In this document: positions 35,551 to 48,030 of the stretch, one piece after another
How the letters are laid out: each line of letters starts with the position of its first letter
Numbering within the stretch: position 1 is the first letter of the stretch
Assembly (NCBI RefSeq): GCF_033115175.1
Contig: NC_084831.1
Coordinates: 14,609,138-14,673,137, forward strand
Length of the DNA stretch: 64,000 nucleotides
Reading direction: 5' to 3'
DNA from: Lepus europaeus
Lineage: Eukaryota; Chordata; Mammalia; Lagomorpha; Leporidae
Program-made: the position numbers and the translations under genes
Notes under the pieces: generated by a model
Told to the model about the DNA's origin: nothing
Seen by the model: only the letters and a program-made list of their open reading frames with translations
Databases searched by the model: none

Positions 35551-35840
35551 GGGGCTTAAACCATTGCTTGGCAGAGTGGCATCACATATGGGAGTGCTGG
35601 TTCGAGTCCAAGATACTCCCCTTCCAAAGCTTCTTGTTAATGTGCCTGGGAAGGCAGCAGACACTGGGCCCCTGCCCCCATGTGGGAGATCTGGATGGAG
35701 TTTCTTGCCCCTGGCTTCTGCTGGCCCAGCCCTGGCTGTTGCAGCTATTTGGGGAGTGAACTGGAGGATGGAGACCAACCTCTCCCTGACTCTGTTGCTC
35801 TGCTCTTTCAAATGAATAAATCTTTAAAAAAAAAAAAAAG
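35551..35840 (+). repeat. old C-type SINE
   Basis: ggggcttaaaccattgcttg head and caaatgaataaatcttt tail. Confidence 0.8.
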
Positions 35841-35998
35841 TATAAACAAATAGTTTAAGACTTTGTTAGTTATTCCAACACATAGCATATTAAAAAGTAT
35901 AGAAACAAATCCAAATTTAACTATTGGAGACCTAAACATAAATTCAAGTCAAACAACTCAAAAGCAAGAAAAAAATTTGATTAAAAAAGTGGGCAATG

Positions 35999-36616
35999 AG
36001 GCCGGTGCTATGGCATAGCAGGTAAAGCTGCCACCTACAGTGCTGGCGTCCCATATGGGTGCTGGTTCGAGTTCCAGCTGCTCTACTTCCGATTCAGCTC
36101 TCTGATATGGCCTGGGAAAGCAGTGGAAGATGGCCCCAAGTCTTTGGGCTCCTGCACCCATGTGGGAGACCCGGAAGAAGCTCCTGGCTTCTGGCTTCAG
36201 ATCGGCGCAGCTCTGGCCTTTGCGGCCAAATGGGTAGTGAAACAGCAGATGGAAGACCTCTCTCTCTGTCTCTCAAATAAATGAATAAATCTTGAATAGT
36301 TTTCTTTTTTTTTTGACAGGCAGAGTGGACAGTGAGAGAGAGAGACAGAGAGAAAGGTCTTCCTTTTTCCATTGGTTCACTCCCCAGTAGCTGCCATGGC
36401 CGGCGCACCGCACTGATCCGAAGCCAGGAGCCAGGTGCTTCTCCTGGTCTCCCATGCGAGTGCAGGGCCCAAGCACCTGGGACACCCTCCACTGCCTTCC
36501 CGGGCCACAGCAGAGAGCGACTGGGACTAGAACCCGGGGTACCGGTGCCGTAAGGTGGAGGATTAGCCTACTGAGCCACAGCGCTGGCTAAAATAAATAA
36601 ATCTTAAAAAAAAAAA
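35999..36616 (+). repeat. C-type SINE split in its tail by a young SINE
   Basis: Head gaggccggtgctatggc; its AAATAAATGAATAAATCTT tail continues at about 36590 after the nested minus-strand copy. Confidence 0.85.
36304..36589 (-). mobile_element. young C-type SINE with internal deletion
   Basis: Left end ttgacaggcagagtgg and right head agccacagcgctggc are present, but about 50 nt between agagagc and gactgggactagaaccc are missing compared with its sisters. Confidence 0.9.
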
Positions 36617-36760
36617 GTGGGCAAAGGACCTGAACAGACATTTCTTAAAAGAAGAAATACAAATGGTCAATAGGTACATGAAAAAATACTTGGCTTCACT
36701 AACCACTATGGAAACACCAAGGGAGAGATGAATGAAGAAATGAAAACCTGGTGGTATTTG

Positions 36761-37731
36761 TATTCAAATCCTTTTAGATCATTGTATTTGGACAATTTCT
36801 GCTTTTCTACTGTAGGTTCCAGCTAGAGTGTGCCACTCAGCCCAGAGACGCACATTTCATGAAAACTTGAAACTTGAAAAGAGCCACCACCATTGGGGAG
36901 GGCCACCTTTCTAGACCTGCCACTTCAAAGCAGTTTGCAGCTCCATTACATTATCTAACTCTGGCTATCACGAATCCTTAATGATCATTTTTAGAACTCA
37001 CAGCTTGCAGAATTTGACGTCTATTTGCTGTACAACACATATTTGACTCTTCACTCATTATGTGCGCACTTTCAGCTCAGTTAATGTGCCACTGAAGGTA
37101 CGCAATCTGGCTGGACTGCAGGATTTCTGGGTTAATCACTCGGTTCTGTCAATTCATGTTCCATGGGCCGGTGGTGTACATTAAGCTGTTTAATGAGCCA
37201 AGAGGCAATTGTAGCCATTCTGGTCTTTCAGCCGTGTGTCTGTTACTTTCATTTTGTATTACCACAAAAGATACACGTATTTTTGCCTTGTTTTCTACTT
37301 CGTCAGTCAGTTCACACTAGGACATTTGGCAGAACAAACCTGCAAAAGACTTAATTTTTATAAGTGTATAGTTCCTAAATCCTTTTGTAAAATTAAAAAA
37401 AAAAAAAATCCTAGGTGCACAGAAGCTCATAGACATTTGTTTTTATGTCTTTGCACTACTGTGTAGCCTCTGATAATGCTTTGCACAGTATGCATTTTCT
37501 ACAGGCTGAACAAATGAAACAAAGCCACAACACACCCTTGCCTCTTGGTATGCAGCACATCACAGCCAATGGACTACGTGGATAAAATCAGTACCAGTGA
37601 TCATCACACTGATTAGACTGTGCAGAGAAAACAAGAGCATATCTAGATACTAATAACAAATGATTTGAGAAAAAAATTAGGAAAATAATCCCATTTCCAA
37701 AAGCTAAAACAAACCACTTAGCTGTTATTTT
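36761..37731. other. intron, nothing identified
   Basis: Unassigned sequence; no splice-bounded coding segment seen. Confidence 0.4.
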
Positions 37732-38051
37732 TAAAAATTTATTTATTTTCACTTTATTTGAAAGACAGAAAGAGAGAGAGAGAGACAGAGAGTGTTCAGC
37801 TGCTGATTCACTCCCCACATGCTGGCCAACAGCTGGGCTGGGTCAGGCTGATGCCAGGAGCCTGGTACTTCCTTCAGGTCTCCCATATGCATGGCAGGGA
37901 TCCCAGCACTTGAGCTATCACCTTGCTGCCTTCCAGCATGTGCATCAGCAAAAGCTGGAATGGGCAGAGCCGAGACTTTAACCCAGGTACTCTGATGTGG
38001 GATGCAGGCATCTGCGTGGTGTGTTAACCTCTGAAACAAATGCTCTCCTAC
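37732..38051 (-). repeat. old SINE relative
   Basis: aaaaatttatttattttcac start and head gaaacaaatgctctcc. Confidence 0.7.
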
Positions 38052-38064
38052 TAAGTATAAATTT

Positions 38065-38420
38065 ATTTATTTATTTATTTATTTTTTATTTTTGACAGGC
38101 AGAGTGGGCAGTGAGAGAGACAGACAGAGAGAAAGGGCTTCCTTTGCCGTTGGTTCACCCTCCAATGGCCGCCGCGGTTGGCGCGCTGCAGCCGGCGCAC
38201 CGCACTGATCCGATGGCAGGAGCCAGGTGCTTCTCCTGGTCTCCTATGGGGTGCAGGGCCCAAGCACTTGGGCCATCCTCCACTGCACTCCCTGGCCACA
38301 GCAGAGAGCTGGCCTGGAAGAGGGGCAACCGGGACAGGACCGGTGCCCCGACCGGGACTAGAACCCGGTGTGCCAGCGCCGCAAGGCGGAGGATTAGCCT
38401 AGTGAGCTGCGGCGCCGGCT
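38065..38420 (-). mobile_element. young C-type SINE, full length
   Basis: TSD taagtataaattt at 38052-38064 and 38421-38433; ATTT-rich left edge then ttgacaggcagagtgg. Confidence 0.94.
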
Positions 38421-38877
38421 TAAGTATAAATTTTAACCAAAGAGATGAAAGAGCTATCATACACTGGAAACGTTAAAAAAAATTGATGAAAGAAGTTAAA
38501 GAAAACACAATTAAAAGGAAAGATATCCTGTGTTCATGGATTGCAAGAATTAACATTGCTAAAATGTCTATACTACCTACATGATGGCCGTGCCACCTTG
38601 GGACTTTGCCAGCAAGAACAACATCACCAGAGGCTGAATCAATAGGGCCTGCCTAATCATGATCTGTGAATCTACAGCTTCGATGCTATCCCTGTCAAAA
38701 TTCCAATGTATTTTTCAGAGACAAAGAAAAAATTCCTTTAATTTGCATGGAACCATAAAAGATCCTGAATTTTGATTTCAAAATATATTATAAAGTAACT
38801 GTAATCAAAACAGCATGGGATTGAGCTAAGAAAATGACGTATCAAACAAAGGAACAAGATAGAAAGTCCAGAAAAAG

Positions 38878-39190
38878 GAGCCGGTGTCGTGGAGCAGTGG
38901 GTTCAGCTGGCCCTGCAAGGTCAGCATCTCATTTGGGCACCGTTTTGAGTCCTGGCTATTCCAATTCTGATCCAGCTCCCTGCTAATGTGCCTGGGATGG
39001 CAGTAGAGGATGGGCTAAAGTGCTTGGGTACCTAGACCCAGGTAGAGACCCAGATGGAGTTCCAGGCTCCTGGCTTCGTCCTAGCCTAGCCATGGCTATT
39101 GTAGCCATCTGAGGAGTGAACCAGCAGATGGAAGATCTCTTCTTTCCCTCTGCCTTTCAAATAAATAAATAATCTTTATTTTTTTTAAAA
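38878..39190 (+). repeat. C-type SINE in L1
   Basis: ggagccggtgtcgtggagca head and caaataaataaataatc tail. Confidence 0.86.
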
Positions 39191-39317
39191 AAGGAAAGAA
39201 ACTATGAATTTATATTTAATTGATTTCCAGCAAGAATGGTAAGAATAAACAGTGGGGAAAGGAGAGTCTCTGAGTGGGATGAGAGGATCAGTATCACACT
39301 TGGAAGAATTAAATTGT

Positions 39318-39662
39318 GGGGCTGGCTTTGTGCCACAGCAGGTAAAGCTGCCACCTGCAATGCTGGCGTCCCATATGGGCACTGGTTGTGCCTGGGCTGC
39401 TCTGTTTCTGATCCAGTTCCCTGCTGATAGTCTGAGAAAAGCAGCGGAGACGTCCCGGGTACTTGGGCCCCTGCCACCAATGTGGGAGACCTAGAGGAAG
39501 TCCCTGGCTCCTGGCTCCAGCCTGGCCCAGCGCTGGCTGTTGTGGCCACCTGGGGAGTGAACCAGAGGATGGAAGATATCTCTCTTCCTGTGTGACTCTC
39601 TCTCCCTCTGTATAACTCTGACTTTCAAATAAATAAATAAATCTAAAAAAAAAAAAAAAAAA
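39318..39662 (+). repeat. C-type SINE in L1
   Basis: ggggctggctttgtgccaca head and caaataaataaataaatc tail with A run. Confidence 0.88.
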
Positions 39663-40016
39663 AACCAAATTAAATTGGATCCTTATCTTACTCCACATAC
39701 AAAAATCAACTGGTTAAAGACATAAAACAGCTGTAAAACTGTAAGAATAAAATACAGGAGGAAAGCTTCATGACACTGGACCGGATGATACTTTTTTGGA
39801 TATGACCTTGAAAGCACAGGCAACAAAAGCTAAGAGAGACAAATGGGACAATGTGAAAAAAATTCTGCACAGTAAAGGAAATAGTCAACAGGAAGAACAA
39901 TCCACAGAACGGGAGAAAATACTTGTAATCATACACCTCCTAAGGGGTTAATATCCAGAACATTTAAGGAATGCTAAAGCAAGGTAACAAATAACCTCAT
40001 TAAGACAGGCAAGAGT

Positions 40017-40328
40017 GGGGCTGGCATTGTGGTGTAGGGGGTAAAGCTGCCACCTGTGATGCCAGCATCCCATATGGACACTGGTTTGTATCCTGGCTGT
40101 TCTACTTCCTATCCAGGTCCCTGCTATATTGGCCTGGAAAAAACAGTGGAAGATGGCCCAAGTGCTTGGGCCTCTGCCACCCACATGGGAGACAAGGATG
40201 AAGCTCCTGGCTTCGGTCTGGCCCAGCCCGTGAACCAGCAGATGGAAGATCCCTCACCTCTGCCTCTTTCTCTCTCTCTGTAACTCTGACTTTCAAATAA
40301 ATATATACATCTTAAAAGGGAAAAAAAA
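40017..40328 (+). repeat. C-type SINE in L1
   Basis: ggggctggcattgtggtgta head and caaataaatatatacatc tail. Confidence 0.87.
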
Positions 40329-40749
40329 AGATGGGCAAAGGATCTGAATAGACATTTGAAGATAAGAGTTACAGTTGACCTACAGGTACATGAAAAAAAT
40401 GTCTTAGCATCACTAGTCATTATGGAAATGTGAATTAAAAATCCACAAGACTATTATCACCTCATTTGTTAGCATGGCTTTTATAAAAAAGGTAAAAGAT
40501 AAGGAAATTCTATTATTTCTGACAATGTGTGTAAATCTGTAAGATATCAGGCTAAGTGAAATAAGCTAGACACCAAAGGACAATTACTTCATCATTTCAC
40601 TTAAAAAGCTGAACTCAGAGAAGTGGAGAGTAGAACAGTGGTCACCAAAGGCAGGAGCTAGGAGAGGTCATGGATGGCAAAAACAGGGGGGTTGGTCAAC
40701 GGATACACAAAGATACAGAGAGAGGAGGTATCAGTTTTGAGATCTACTG

Positions 40750-41191
40750 TACTGCTATAGTTTGAATAACTGACCCCAAATTAATGCAGGAGTTTCAGCC
40801 CTAAGTCATAAGTTAACAGCACTAAGAGCGTTGAAAATTAATCCAATTTTGGGTGTTTATAGGTGGGGCTTCTTGCAAGTGACTAAGATCAGATGAGGTC
40901 ATTAGGGCAGTGAACCCCCATGATGGGTCCTGGTGGCCCGACAGAGAGACTACAGATCGACAGAGATAAGACAGAGACACTCACACTCCCTGTCTCTGCC
41001 AGGTCATACCCTGTGTACTGCAGGACTGTGCCAGCAAGGAAGTCACCAGCAGAGCCTGGCCCAAAGTAGCACTTGCGCAATGCCGAGTCTGTGAACCTAC
41101 AGAACTGTAAGCCAGAATAAAGCTCCTTTCTTTATCAAGTCAGCCTGTCTCATACATTTGTTATCATTAGGAAAAGCTGAATAATACATGC
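40750..41191 (+). mobile_element. MaLR-type (MST/THE1-like) solo LTR
   Basis: Starts tgctatagtttgaataactg and ends aaaagctgaataatac with an aataaagctcctttctttat segment before the end, as in ERVL-MaLR LTRs. No internal retroviral genes are present. Confidence 0.7.
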
Positions 41192-41332
41192 AGAGCAAAT
41201 TCACTATCATCAATAATAATAATGTGTTATTGCATATTTAAAAATAATGAAGAGTAAATTTCAAATGTCTCACTATAGAAATGGCAAATGAAGTGGTGGA
41301 TATGTTAATTAGCTTAACTTAATCATCTTGCA

Positions 41333-41354
41333 TTATATATATATATATATATAT
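41333..41354. repeat. TA microsatellite
   Basis: Run of tatatatatatatatatata inside the L1 3' end. Confidence 0.9.
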
Positions 41355-41417
41355 CAAAACATCACATTATACCCCATGAATGTATACAATTATGATTTGT
41401 CAATTAAATATAATATT

Positions 41418-41700
41418 AGGGGCGGGCATTTGACCTAGTGGTTAAGACAGCAGTTAATATACCCGCGTCCCACTACTGGAGTCCTTGGGTTTGATACCCA
41501 GCTCTGGCTCTTCACTCCAGCTTCCTGGGAATGCAGACCCTGGGCGGCAGCAGTGTTGGCTGAAGTAATGCGCTCCTGCCACCCATGTCGTGGACTTAGA
41601 CCAAGTTCTCAGCCCAGTCCCAGTTGCTGTGGACATCTAGGAAGTAAACCAGCAGATGGGAGCTCTCTCTCTCTTTGCATCTAATAAATACAAATTTTAA
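41418..41700 (+). repeat. old SINE relative
   Basis: ggggcgggcatttgacctag head and ctaataaatacaaatttt tail. Confidence 0.72.
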
Positions 41701-41894
41701 ATATTTAAAAATATACATTAATAAAATAGAATTACCAGCAGCATCTTCCATAATTTACATTATATCTTAATAAAAATGTAAATCTTGCTCTATGTAGACA
41801 ATGAAGAGATCATGAAAATTGAGTATTAAAATAGCATTATGACTGATACAAGAGAATCTAACCACAGGTAAAATGAGATAAATAGAAAGAGGTA

Positions 41895-42247
41895 GGCGGG
41901 TGCCGTGGCTCAATAGGCTAATCCTCCGCCTGTGGCGCCGGCACACCGGGTTCTAGTCCCAGTCAGGGCACTGGATTCTGTCCCGGTTGCCCCTCTTCCA
42001 GTCCAGCTCTCTGCTATGGCCTGGGAAGGCAGTGGAGGATGGCCCAAGTCCTTGGGCCCTGCACCCGCATGGGAGACCAGGAGAAGCACCTGGCTCCTGG
42101 CTTCGGATTGGCGTGGTGCGCCGGCTGCAGCATGCAGGCCACAGCAGCCATTGGAGGGTGAACCAATGGCAAAAGGAAGACCTTTTCCCTGTCTCTCTCT
42201 CTCACTGCCCACTCTGCCTGTCAAAAAAAATTTAAAAAAATAAAAAA
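41895..42247 (+). mobile_element. young C-type SINE, full length
   Basis: Exact 11-bp TSD agaaagaggta at 41884-41894 and 42248-42258. Confidence 0.93.
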
Positions 42248-45148
42248 AGAAAGAGGTAAACAAGTCTTATACTCCCAGTATCATCTTCCTAGGGCTGTTA
42301 TAAACAAGGCTACTTAAACTAGATCTTACCTATGAGGACAAATAGAGTCTTCCTCTTTAACTAGTTCTGCCTTTGGAACTTGGCATGCATGTATATTGAG
42401 ATCTGTTACCAAGGCAGAACTGCCATCAGCAGTAATGAAAGTTTAAGACAAAGAGTCAAAGGGGAAAAAAGAACTTCCTCTCCAACACATTCCAAACTGA
42501 AATATTAGTATGTCAACTTTCCCACAGGGCACACATTTCATGTCTATTTTCAACTCTGTTTTAGTTCTCAAAGTCATCCCGGCTGTCACTTAAAGTGAAA
42601 TACATCCAATCACCTCTACTAGACAGTTTTTAAAGTTTTCTGCAATCATTATCTAAAATGACCTTATCAACAGTGTTTGAAATGCAACTACCTAAACAAC
42701 CTTGTTCCTACCTACATATTTACCTTCCCACTTAATTCCAAGAGGACTGCTTAATGTTGTCTTTGCACAGGTGTGTGTGTGTGCATGTGCCTGTGTGCCT
42801 ACAGTTGATAGAGCATTTGTAAGGAAAATTCCAAAGGATCTAAACTTTATTTGTAAAGCCCATTTAATGTTTTTATTTTATTACATTGTAGCAGTGTGTG
42901 CCCTGAAGAGAACTGTAGGGAGAAATGGCTGATTCACAGGAAACACCAATCATCACAGACTTGGGGATCAAGGGACAAACTGCGTGCTGCTCCAACTGCT
43001 TAGAAGTTGGCACGTGAGCAACAGCTGATTCCAGATATTCCTCCATGGTAGACAGAGAAGGACAGAAATCTTTGCATACCTGGATTAAAGAGGCAAAAGA
43101 CTAGAGCACTTCTGTGCCTCCAATGAAACAGCCTCTCTGGACATAATTCGGATTTTATTTAGAAAGGACTGAGAAATACTGATCTATTTGCAAGAAGCTT
43201 CTTGGTGGATAACGACATGGACTTTCTCATTTCCACCTGAGAAAAAGGTGGGCACGTAATTATCAGGATTCTCCATTTAGGAAACAACAGTACAATTTTT
43301 ACAGGTTTTAGTCTTAAGATGGCCTGGGCAAGTCTATCAAAAGCTAGGCCTGGGACCTCTGCAATGTCTACAGCTGCAGAAGGAAGCAAGGTTAAAGAAA
43401 GACACAATAATTGCTGAGACACTGAAGTGTTCATCTCATTTCTACCTAAATAAAAGGTTACAACTGTGGTCACTGCCAGCAGCAGCAAACCCCCACCACC
43501 AATGAAAGTACAGCCACCACGTCTGGACAGGACACGTTTTCTTCAGAGAATCACACAAAAGGAAATGTAAATATCTGAGATACCCTAGAAACCCAGCGAG
43601 CACCTTACAAATTCGACTAGTCAACGAAAGCGCCTCATTTTTCTCTGGGTCTTTCTAGACGTGAATCAGCTTCTGAGTACAGTTTGAAGACATAAAATGG
43701 TAAATAGTAATCTAGCATCTTTATTTCCAGAATTTTCTAGGGAATGCATCATAATATGTAGGTACAAAGTAAATATAAGTTGATATAATCGTTATCTCAA
43801 CCATAGTTTCTAGGGACTGCCAAACTATAGCTTTAAGTGAGCTGAGGGCAGAGGTACTTTTTATGTGATGGTCTCTGTAGATAAGTTCATTTGCTTTTAC
43901 TAACATTATACGGGAGTGAACTGCAAATTTCTCTTAAAACTAGGGAACTCTTATGGCCTTAAAGGCCAGCACCAGCTGCCAGTTCTGCTAAGTTTGGAGA
44001 AATCTGGCTTAATGCTGAAAAATACCTTTTTAATGTTCCTAGGAGCAACTACACGTTTTCCAGGACATTTGAAGGTAATGTCATCATTCCCTACAAAACC
44101 AAATGAATGGACTCAGGAGACCCTCAACCATTACTTTATCCTAACAGGTTGCCATAACTGAAATGACTACGGAAAGGTAGATGGGGTATTTCAGACATGT
44201 ATTTAGTTTGTAAGAATATGAGCTTGGCAAAAACATATTTAAAAAGAGGAAAAAACTTAAAATAACAAACAGTTCTTGCATCACTGGACCAGTGAGCACA
44301 TACCCAGGTACACACTGAAATGAGTGTGAGGTGCAGACGTGGACTTGACGTCCAGCCTCAGAGCTTCAGTTCTTAGCACAGAACAGGTACCTGTCTCTGC
44401 ACGGTGTGATGCTGCTCCCTATTGGGGACAATATGGCTCCTAAAGCAAAATTTTCACTGCACGTAATTTTCACCTTAATTTTTTAATTTTAGATTTGATG
44501 GTTTAAGATTTTTTAGAGGTCAGGTAAGAATCTATGGCTGTACCCCAAAGAGCCCAATCCATGCACTTGTGGTGATGGCACCCAAATACATGAGAATCTG
44601 ACAGAAAAGGATGTAACCCCGACGACAGATTTCTCCAACCAGCTGCTATCAAGGATCAACCTTGATCCAAACCAACCTGGAATGGACCCAATCACTAATA
44701 ACATGGAGTCACATTTATTTCTTTGGAGTCTGAGTAGACAGACAAGTGCTTTCTGGCCCAAATATGCATGATTTACTGAAAAGGATAACACTCTAGGTGT
44801 AAGTCAATTTTCCAGAATTTTTCTCACAAAAGAAAAGTATTTTCCTGAAAAATCATGAAGAGGTTTGTGTGTAAATGAGCTGGTGAAGGCCTCAGTTTCC
44901 CCGAGGCCGAGAGTTCTCTATGATCATGCTGACATCACGGTATTGGCCTAATGATAATGCACTGAAGACCAGAAGACAACCTTCATTCCCTAGCACAATC
45001 TATACAACGCTATCACATAGACCAGCAGTATCACTATATGAGAATCATCCCACATGGACATATACAGTGGACACAGTTTTCATCTTAAAACATCAACTAC
45101 GACCCAAGAGCCCAGGAACTGAGCAGCACTCTCGAGGCGGGCACTGAC
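42248..45148. other. SINE-free intron, nothing identified
   Basis: About 2.9 kb without a C-type SINE, the longest such stretch inside the gene. A short GT-rich run lies at about 42770-42800. Several chance ORFs are present, but none has splice support. Confidence 0.5.
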
Positions 45149-45321
45149 CCTTTGAAATAGTCGTGCTTGCTGAGTTTTTCTGACTGCACCAGTTGATACA
45201 GCAGCTGGCCCATATGGTCCCTGGTGATCTGGCTCCTTTCCAGGGTGGACTCCACTCCCACTCTCACGAACACATGGAGTAAGTGCTGGGCATTCAGCTC
45301 CTCCACACACTGCATGGCTTC
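45149..45321 (-). CDS. EIF4G3: EIF4G3 coding exon, MA3 domain
   Basis: This 173-nt exon starts in phase 0 after TTGACTAG and ends with GG before GTCAGT. Its 57 residues begin [20 protein letters not shown], continue through [20 protein letters not shown] and end [11 protein letters not shown]. The split codon GG+T gives Gly. It builds the first helical pairs of the MA3 HEAT-like fold, the second eIF4A-binding surface of eIF4G. Confidence 0.94.
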
Positions 45322-45745
45322 CTAGTCAACAGGAAAGAAAGGCTTACTCCAACATCTGGTGTTGAGAGAAATGTTAAATCTTTTATTTATGACAAACTTA
45401 GTAGAAAGCTCCATGAACAAGACAGTTTTCATTTTCATGTTTTCGTTTAACATAATACAGCTCAATAAAATGTAGGCTAACATAGACAACAATCATATTG
45501 AAAAACTAATGGTGTATCTTAATGGACTAATATGTTTAACAATTTAAAGATCATCTAAAGGAATGGAGTGAAAATGCATTTTTCTATACAATGGTTACCC
45601 ATTTTATGATCACTTAAAAAACTGAAAATGGTATATACTATGAGCTAGAAATTCAATGTCACAATTCAAAGACCTTAATATAGCAGCTGAAGTTATTCTG
45701 TCTGCACAATCTTCAACGACTTACAAGGTCTTCCACTGTAGGAAA
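45322..45745. other. intron, nothing identified
   Basis: AT-rich sequence upstream of the 45149-45321 exon acceptor. Confidence 0.4.
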
Positions 45746-46017
45746 GTTGGATTTATTTATTTATCCGAGAGGCAGAGTTAGAGAGAGAGAGAGATCTTTC
45801 ATCTGCTGGTTCACTCCTCAAATGGCTGCAATGGCTAGGGCTGGGTCTCCCATGTGGGTGCAAGGGTCCAAGCACTTGGGCCATCTTCCACTGCTTTCCC
45901 AGGATATTAGCAGGGAGCTGGATGGGAAATGGAGCAGCTGGGACTAGAACTGGCACTCATATGGGATGCCGGTGCTGCAAGTGGAGGCTTAACCTACTAC
46001 GCCATGGCACCGGGCCC
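45746..46017 (-). repeat. C-type SINE
   Basis: ttggatttatttatttatcc start and head acgccatggcaccgggccc. Confidence 0.85.
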
Positions 46018-46545
46018 AGAAAGTTAACTTAAGTGATACGGCGAAGCACTGTAATGCTGTCGGAAGCCTTTGTGGTACAGGGCTCACTACCTGGTGCTTA
46101 CTGTGGAGGGATCTGGTGCGGTCAGTGTCTTTGGTCTGCAGGATAAAAGCGTGGCAGCCAGGGTCACTGAGTCACCAACATAGAGTGCATCTCCCTGCAT
46201 TCAGCTACTACAATTTGTCTGGTGCCCCGAGGCCAAAATTCTTTGGTTCTATCTTTGAAAAAAGCAACACTGTTGAAGGGAAAAATGCATGTGAGGAGGG
46301 CAGTCACCTGGCTGCAGAAAGGAACAAGGCTAGTTTTAGTCTCACACTGGTGCTGCTTTTTCCCTCTGCTACTTTATTAACATCTCTTCCATGCTAACTT
46401 CTCTAAAAATATTTCAGAACTACAGAGAAAGAGTATTGGAATGTAAAACTGCATCTTCCATTGGTTTGGGCTAGTTCATTTAGAGTTTTGTCTCTAAACA
46501 TCAAAAGAAAATTAATATTGATACAGTAGTCAATACAAATATTAT
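46018..46545. other. intron, nothing identified
   Basis: No exon or clear repeat. Confidence 0.4.
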
Positions 46546-46812
46546 GGGGGGGGGGTGAGTGGTACAGTAGTTGACACCACTAGGGATGCCAGCTTCCCAC
46601 ATCAGAATGCCTGAGTTGGAGCCACAGCTTTGCTCTCCATTCCAGCTTCCTGCTAATGTTCACCCTGGGAGGCAGCAGGTGATGGCTCAAAGTTGTTGGA
46701 TCCTTGCTACCCATCTGGGAGACTCAGACTGAGTTCCTGGCTCCTGGCTCCTGGCTTAGGCCTGGCCCAACCCTGACTGCCGTGGGCACTTGAGGGAGTG
46801 AACAGGTGGAAG
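46546..46812 (+). repeat. old SINE relative
   Basis: G-run, then gagtggtacagtagttgac head and cacttgagggagtgaac; tail lost. Confidence 0.65.
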
Positions 46813-46829
46813 AAAGATTTATTTCTCAG

Positions 46830-47108
46830 CATGGCATCTTGGCATAGTGGGTTAAACCGCTGCCTGCAATGCCAGCATTCTATATGGGCACCAGTTCGTG
46901 TCCCGGCTGCTCCACTTCTGATCCAGCTCCCTGCTAATGCACCTGGGAAAGCAGTGGAAGATGGCCCAAGTGCTTGGGCCCCTGCACCCATGTGGGAGAC
47001 CTGGGAGAAGCTCCTGGCTCAGTCTTCAACCTGACCTTGGCCTGGCCCAGTCCTAGTTATTTTAGCCATCTGGGGAGTGAACCATCAGATGGATGATCTC
47101 TCTCTCTT
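46830..47108 (+). repeat. C-type SINE, tail-truncated
   Basis: gcatggcatcttggcatagt head and body to gatctctctctcttttt, where the next SINE begins. Confidence 0.82.
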
Positions 47109-47109
47109 T

Positions 47110-47404
47110 TTAAGATTTACTTATTTATTTGAGAGATAGAGTTACAGACAGAGAGGTCTTTCATCCACTGGCTTACTCCCCAAATGGCTGCAATGGCCAG
47201 AGCTGAGCTGAAGCCAGGAGCCAGGAGCTTTTCCTGGGTCTCCCATGAGGGTACAGGGGCCCAAGGACCTGGGCCATCTTCCACTGCTTTCTCAGGCCAT
47301 AGGAGAAAGCTGGATTGGAAGTGGAGCAGCCAGGACCTGGTGCCCATATGGGATGCCTGCACTGCAGACGGCAGCCTCACCTGCTACGCCACAGCACCAG
47401 CCCC
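47110..47404 (-). repeat. C-type SINE joined to the previous one
   Basis: ttaagatttacttatttatt start and head acgccacagcaccagcccc; opposite orientation to the copy just before it. Confidence 0.85.
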
Positions 47405-47465
47405 TATAAATCTTCAAAAAAGTTTAGTTCTCTGTACCTTTCAAGTAAAAATTTTTTTGAAAGAT

Positions 47466-47732
47466 GCTGGTTAGGGCTTCCACATCCCATATTGCAGTGC
47501 TTGGGTTTGACTCCTGGCTCCTGTCCCTGATTCCTGCTAACATGAACCTAGGAGGCAGTTGTGATGGCTCAAGTGCTTGGGTTCTTGCCACAAATGATGA
47601 ACACATAGATCAGGTTCCAGCTCTCAACTTTGGCCCTGGCTCAGCCTGGACTGTCATGGGCATTTGGGGAGTGAATCAGTCATTAGAAATTTTCTGTCTT
47701 TCTGATTCTTAAATAAATAAACAAACATATTT
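47466..47732 (+). repeat. old SINE relative
   Basis: catttggggagtgaatcagt and ttaaataaataaacaaac tail. Confidence 0.7.
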
Positions 47733-47739
47733 TAATATG

Positions 47740-48002
47740 TTAGGGCATCTCACATTCCATACTGGAGTGTGGATGCAAGTCCAGGTTGCATCATTTTCCA
47801 TACAGCTTCCTGCTAATGTATCCTGGGAGGCAGTAGATGATGGCTCAGGTGCTTAGGTCCCTGCCACCCATGTGGGAGACCCAGATAGAGTTCTGGGCTT
47901 TTGGTTTTGATCTGGCCTAGCCAGACTGTTGCAGCCATTAGGGGAACAAACTAGAAGATCTTTCTCTCTCTCTCTGCTGCTCTGCCTTTTAAGCTGATGA
48001 AA
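47740..48002 (+). repeat. old SINE relative
   Basis: ttagggcatctcacattcc head, body and CT run. Confidence 0.68.
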
Positions 48003-48030
48003 ACTTAATTTTTTAAAAATTATAAACACA

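Larger units (their letters stand above)
35940..36760 (+). repeat. L1 ORF2-derived fragment interrupted by SINEs
   Basis: gtgggcaaaggacctgaaca and ggtacatgaaaaaatactt are L1 ORF2 3'-part text; a SINE pair (35999-36616) with repeated aaaaaagtgggcaa splits it. Confidence 0.7.
38430..41415 (+). repeat. old L1 (ORF2 3' part to 3' end) broken by SINEs and an LTR
   Basis: Pieces at 38430-38877, 39665-40012, 40330-40745 and 41192-41415 follow L1 order: tcaaaattccaatgtatttt, then aaatcaactggttaaagaca, gatgggcaaaggatctgaat, gctaagtgaaataagctaga and finally ttgtcaattaaata. Heavily decayed and non-functional. Confidence 0.72.

Noticed and set aside
43159-43488. 109-codon minus-strand ORF with hydrophobic start
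   Set aside because: No donor/acceptor context and no family match; composition ordinary for random AT-rich DNA.
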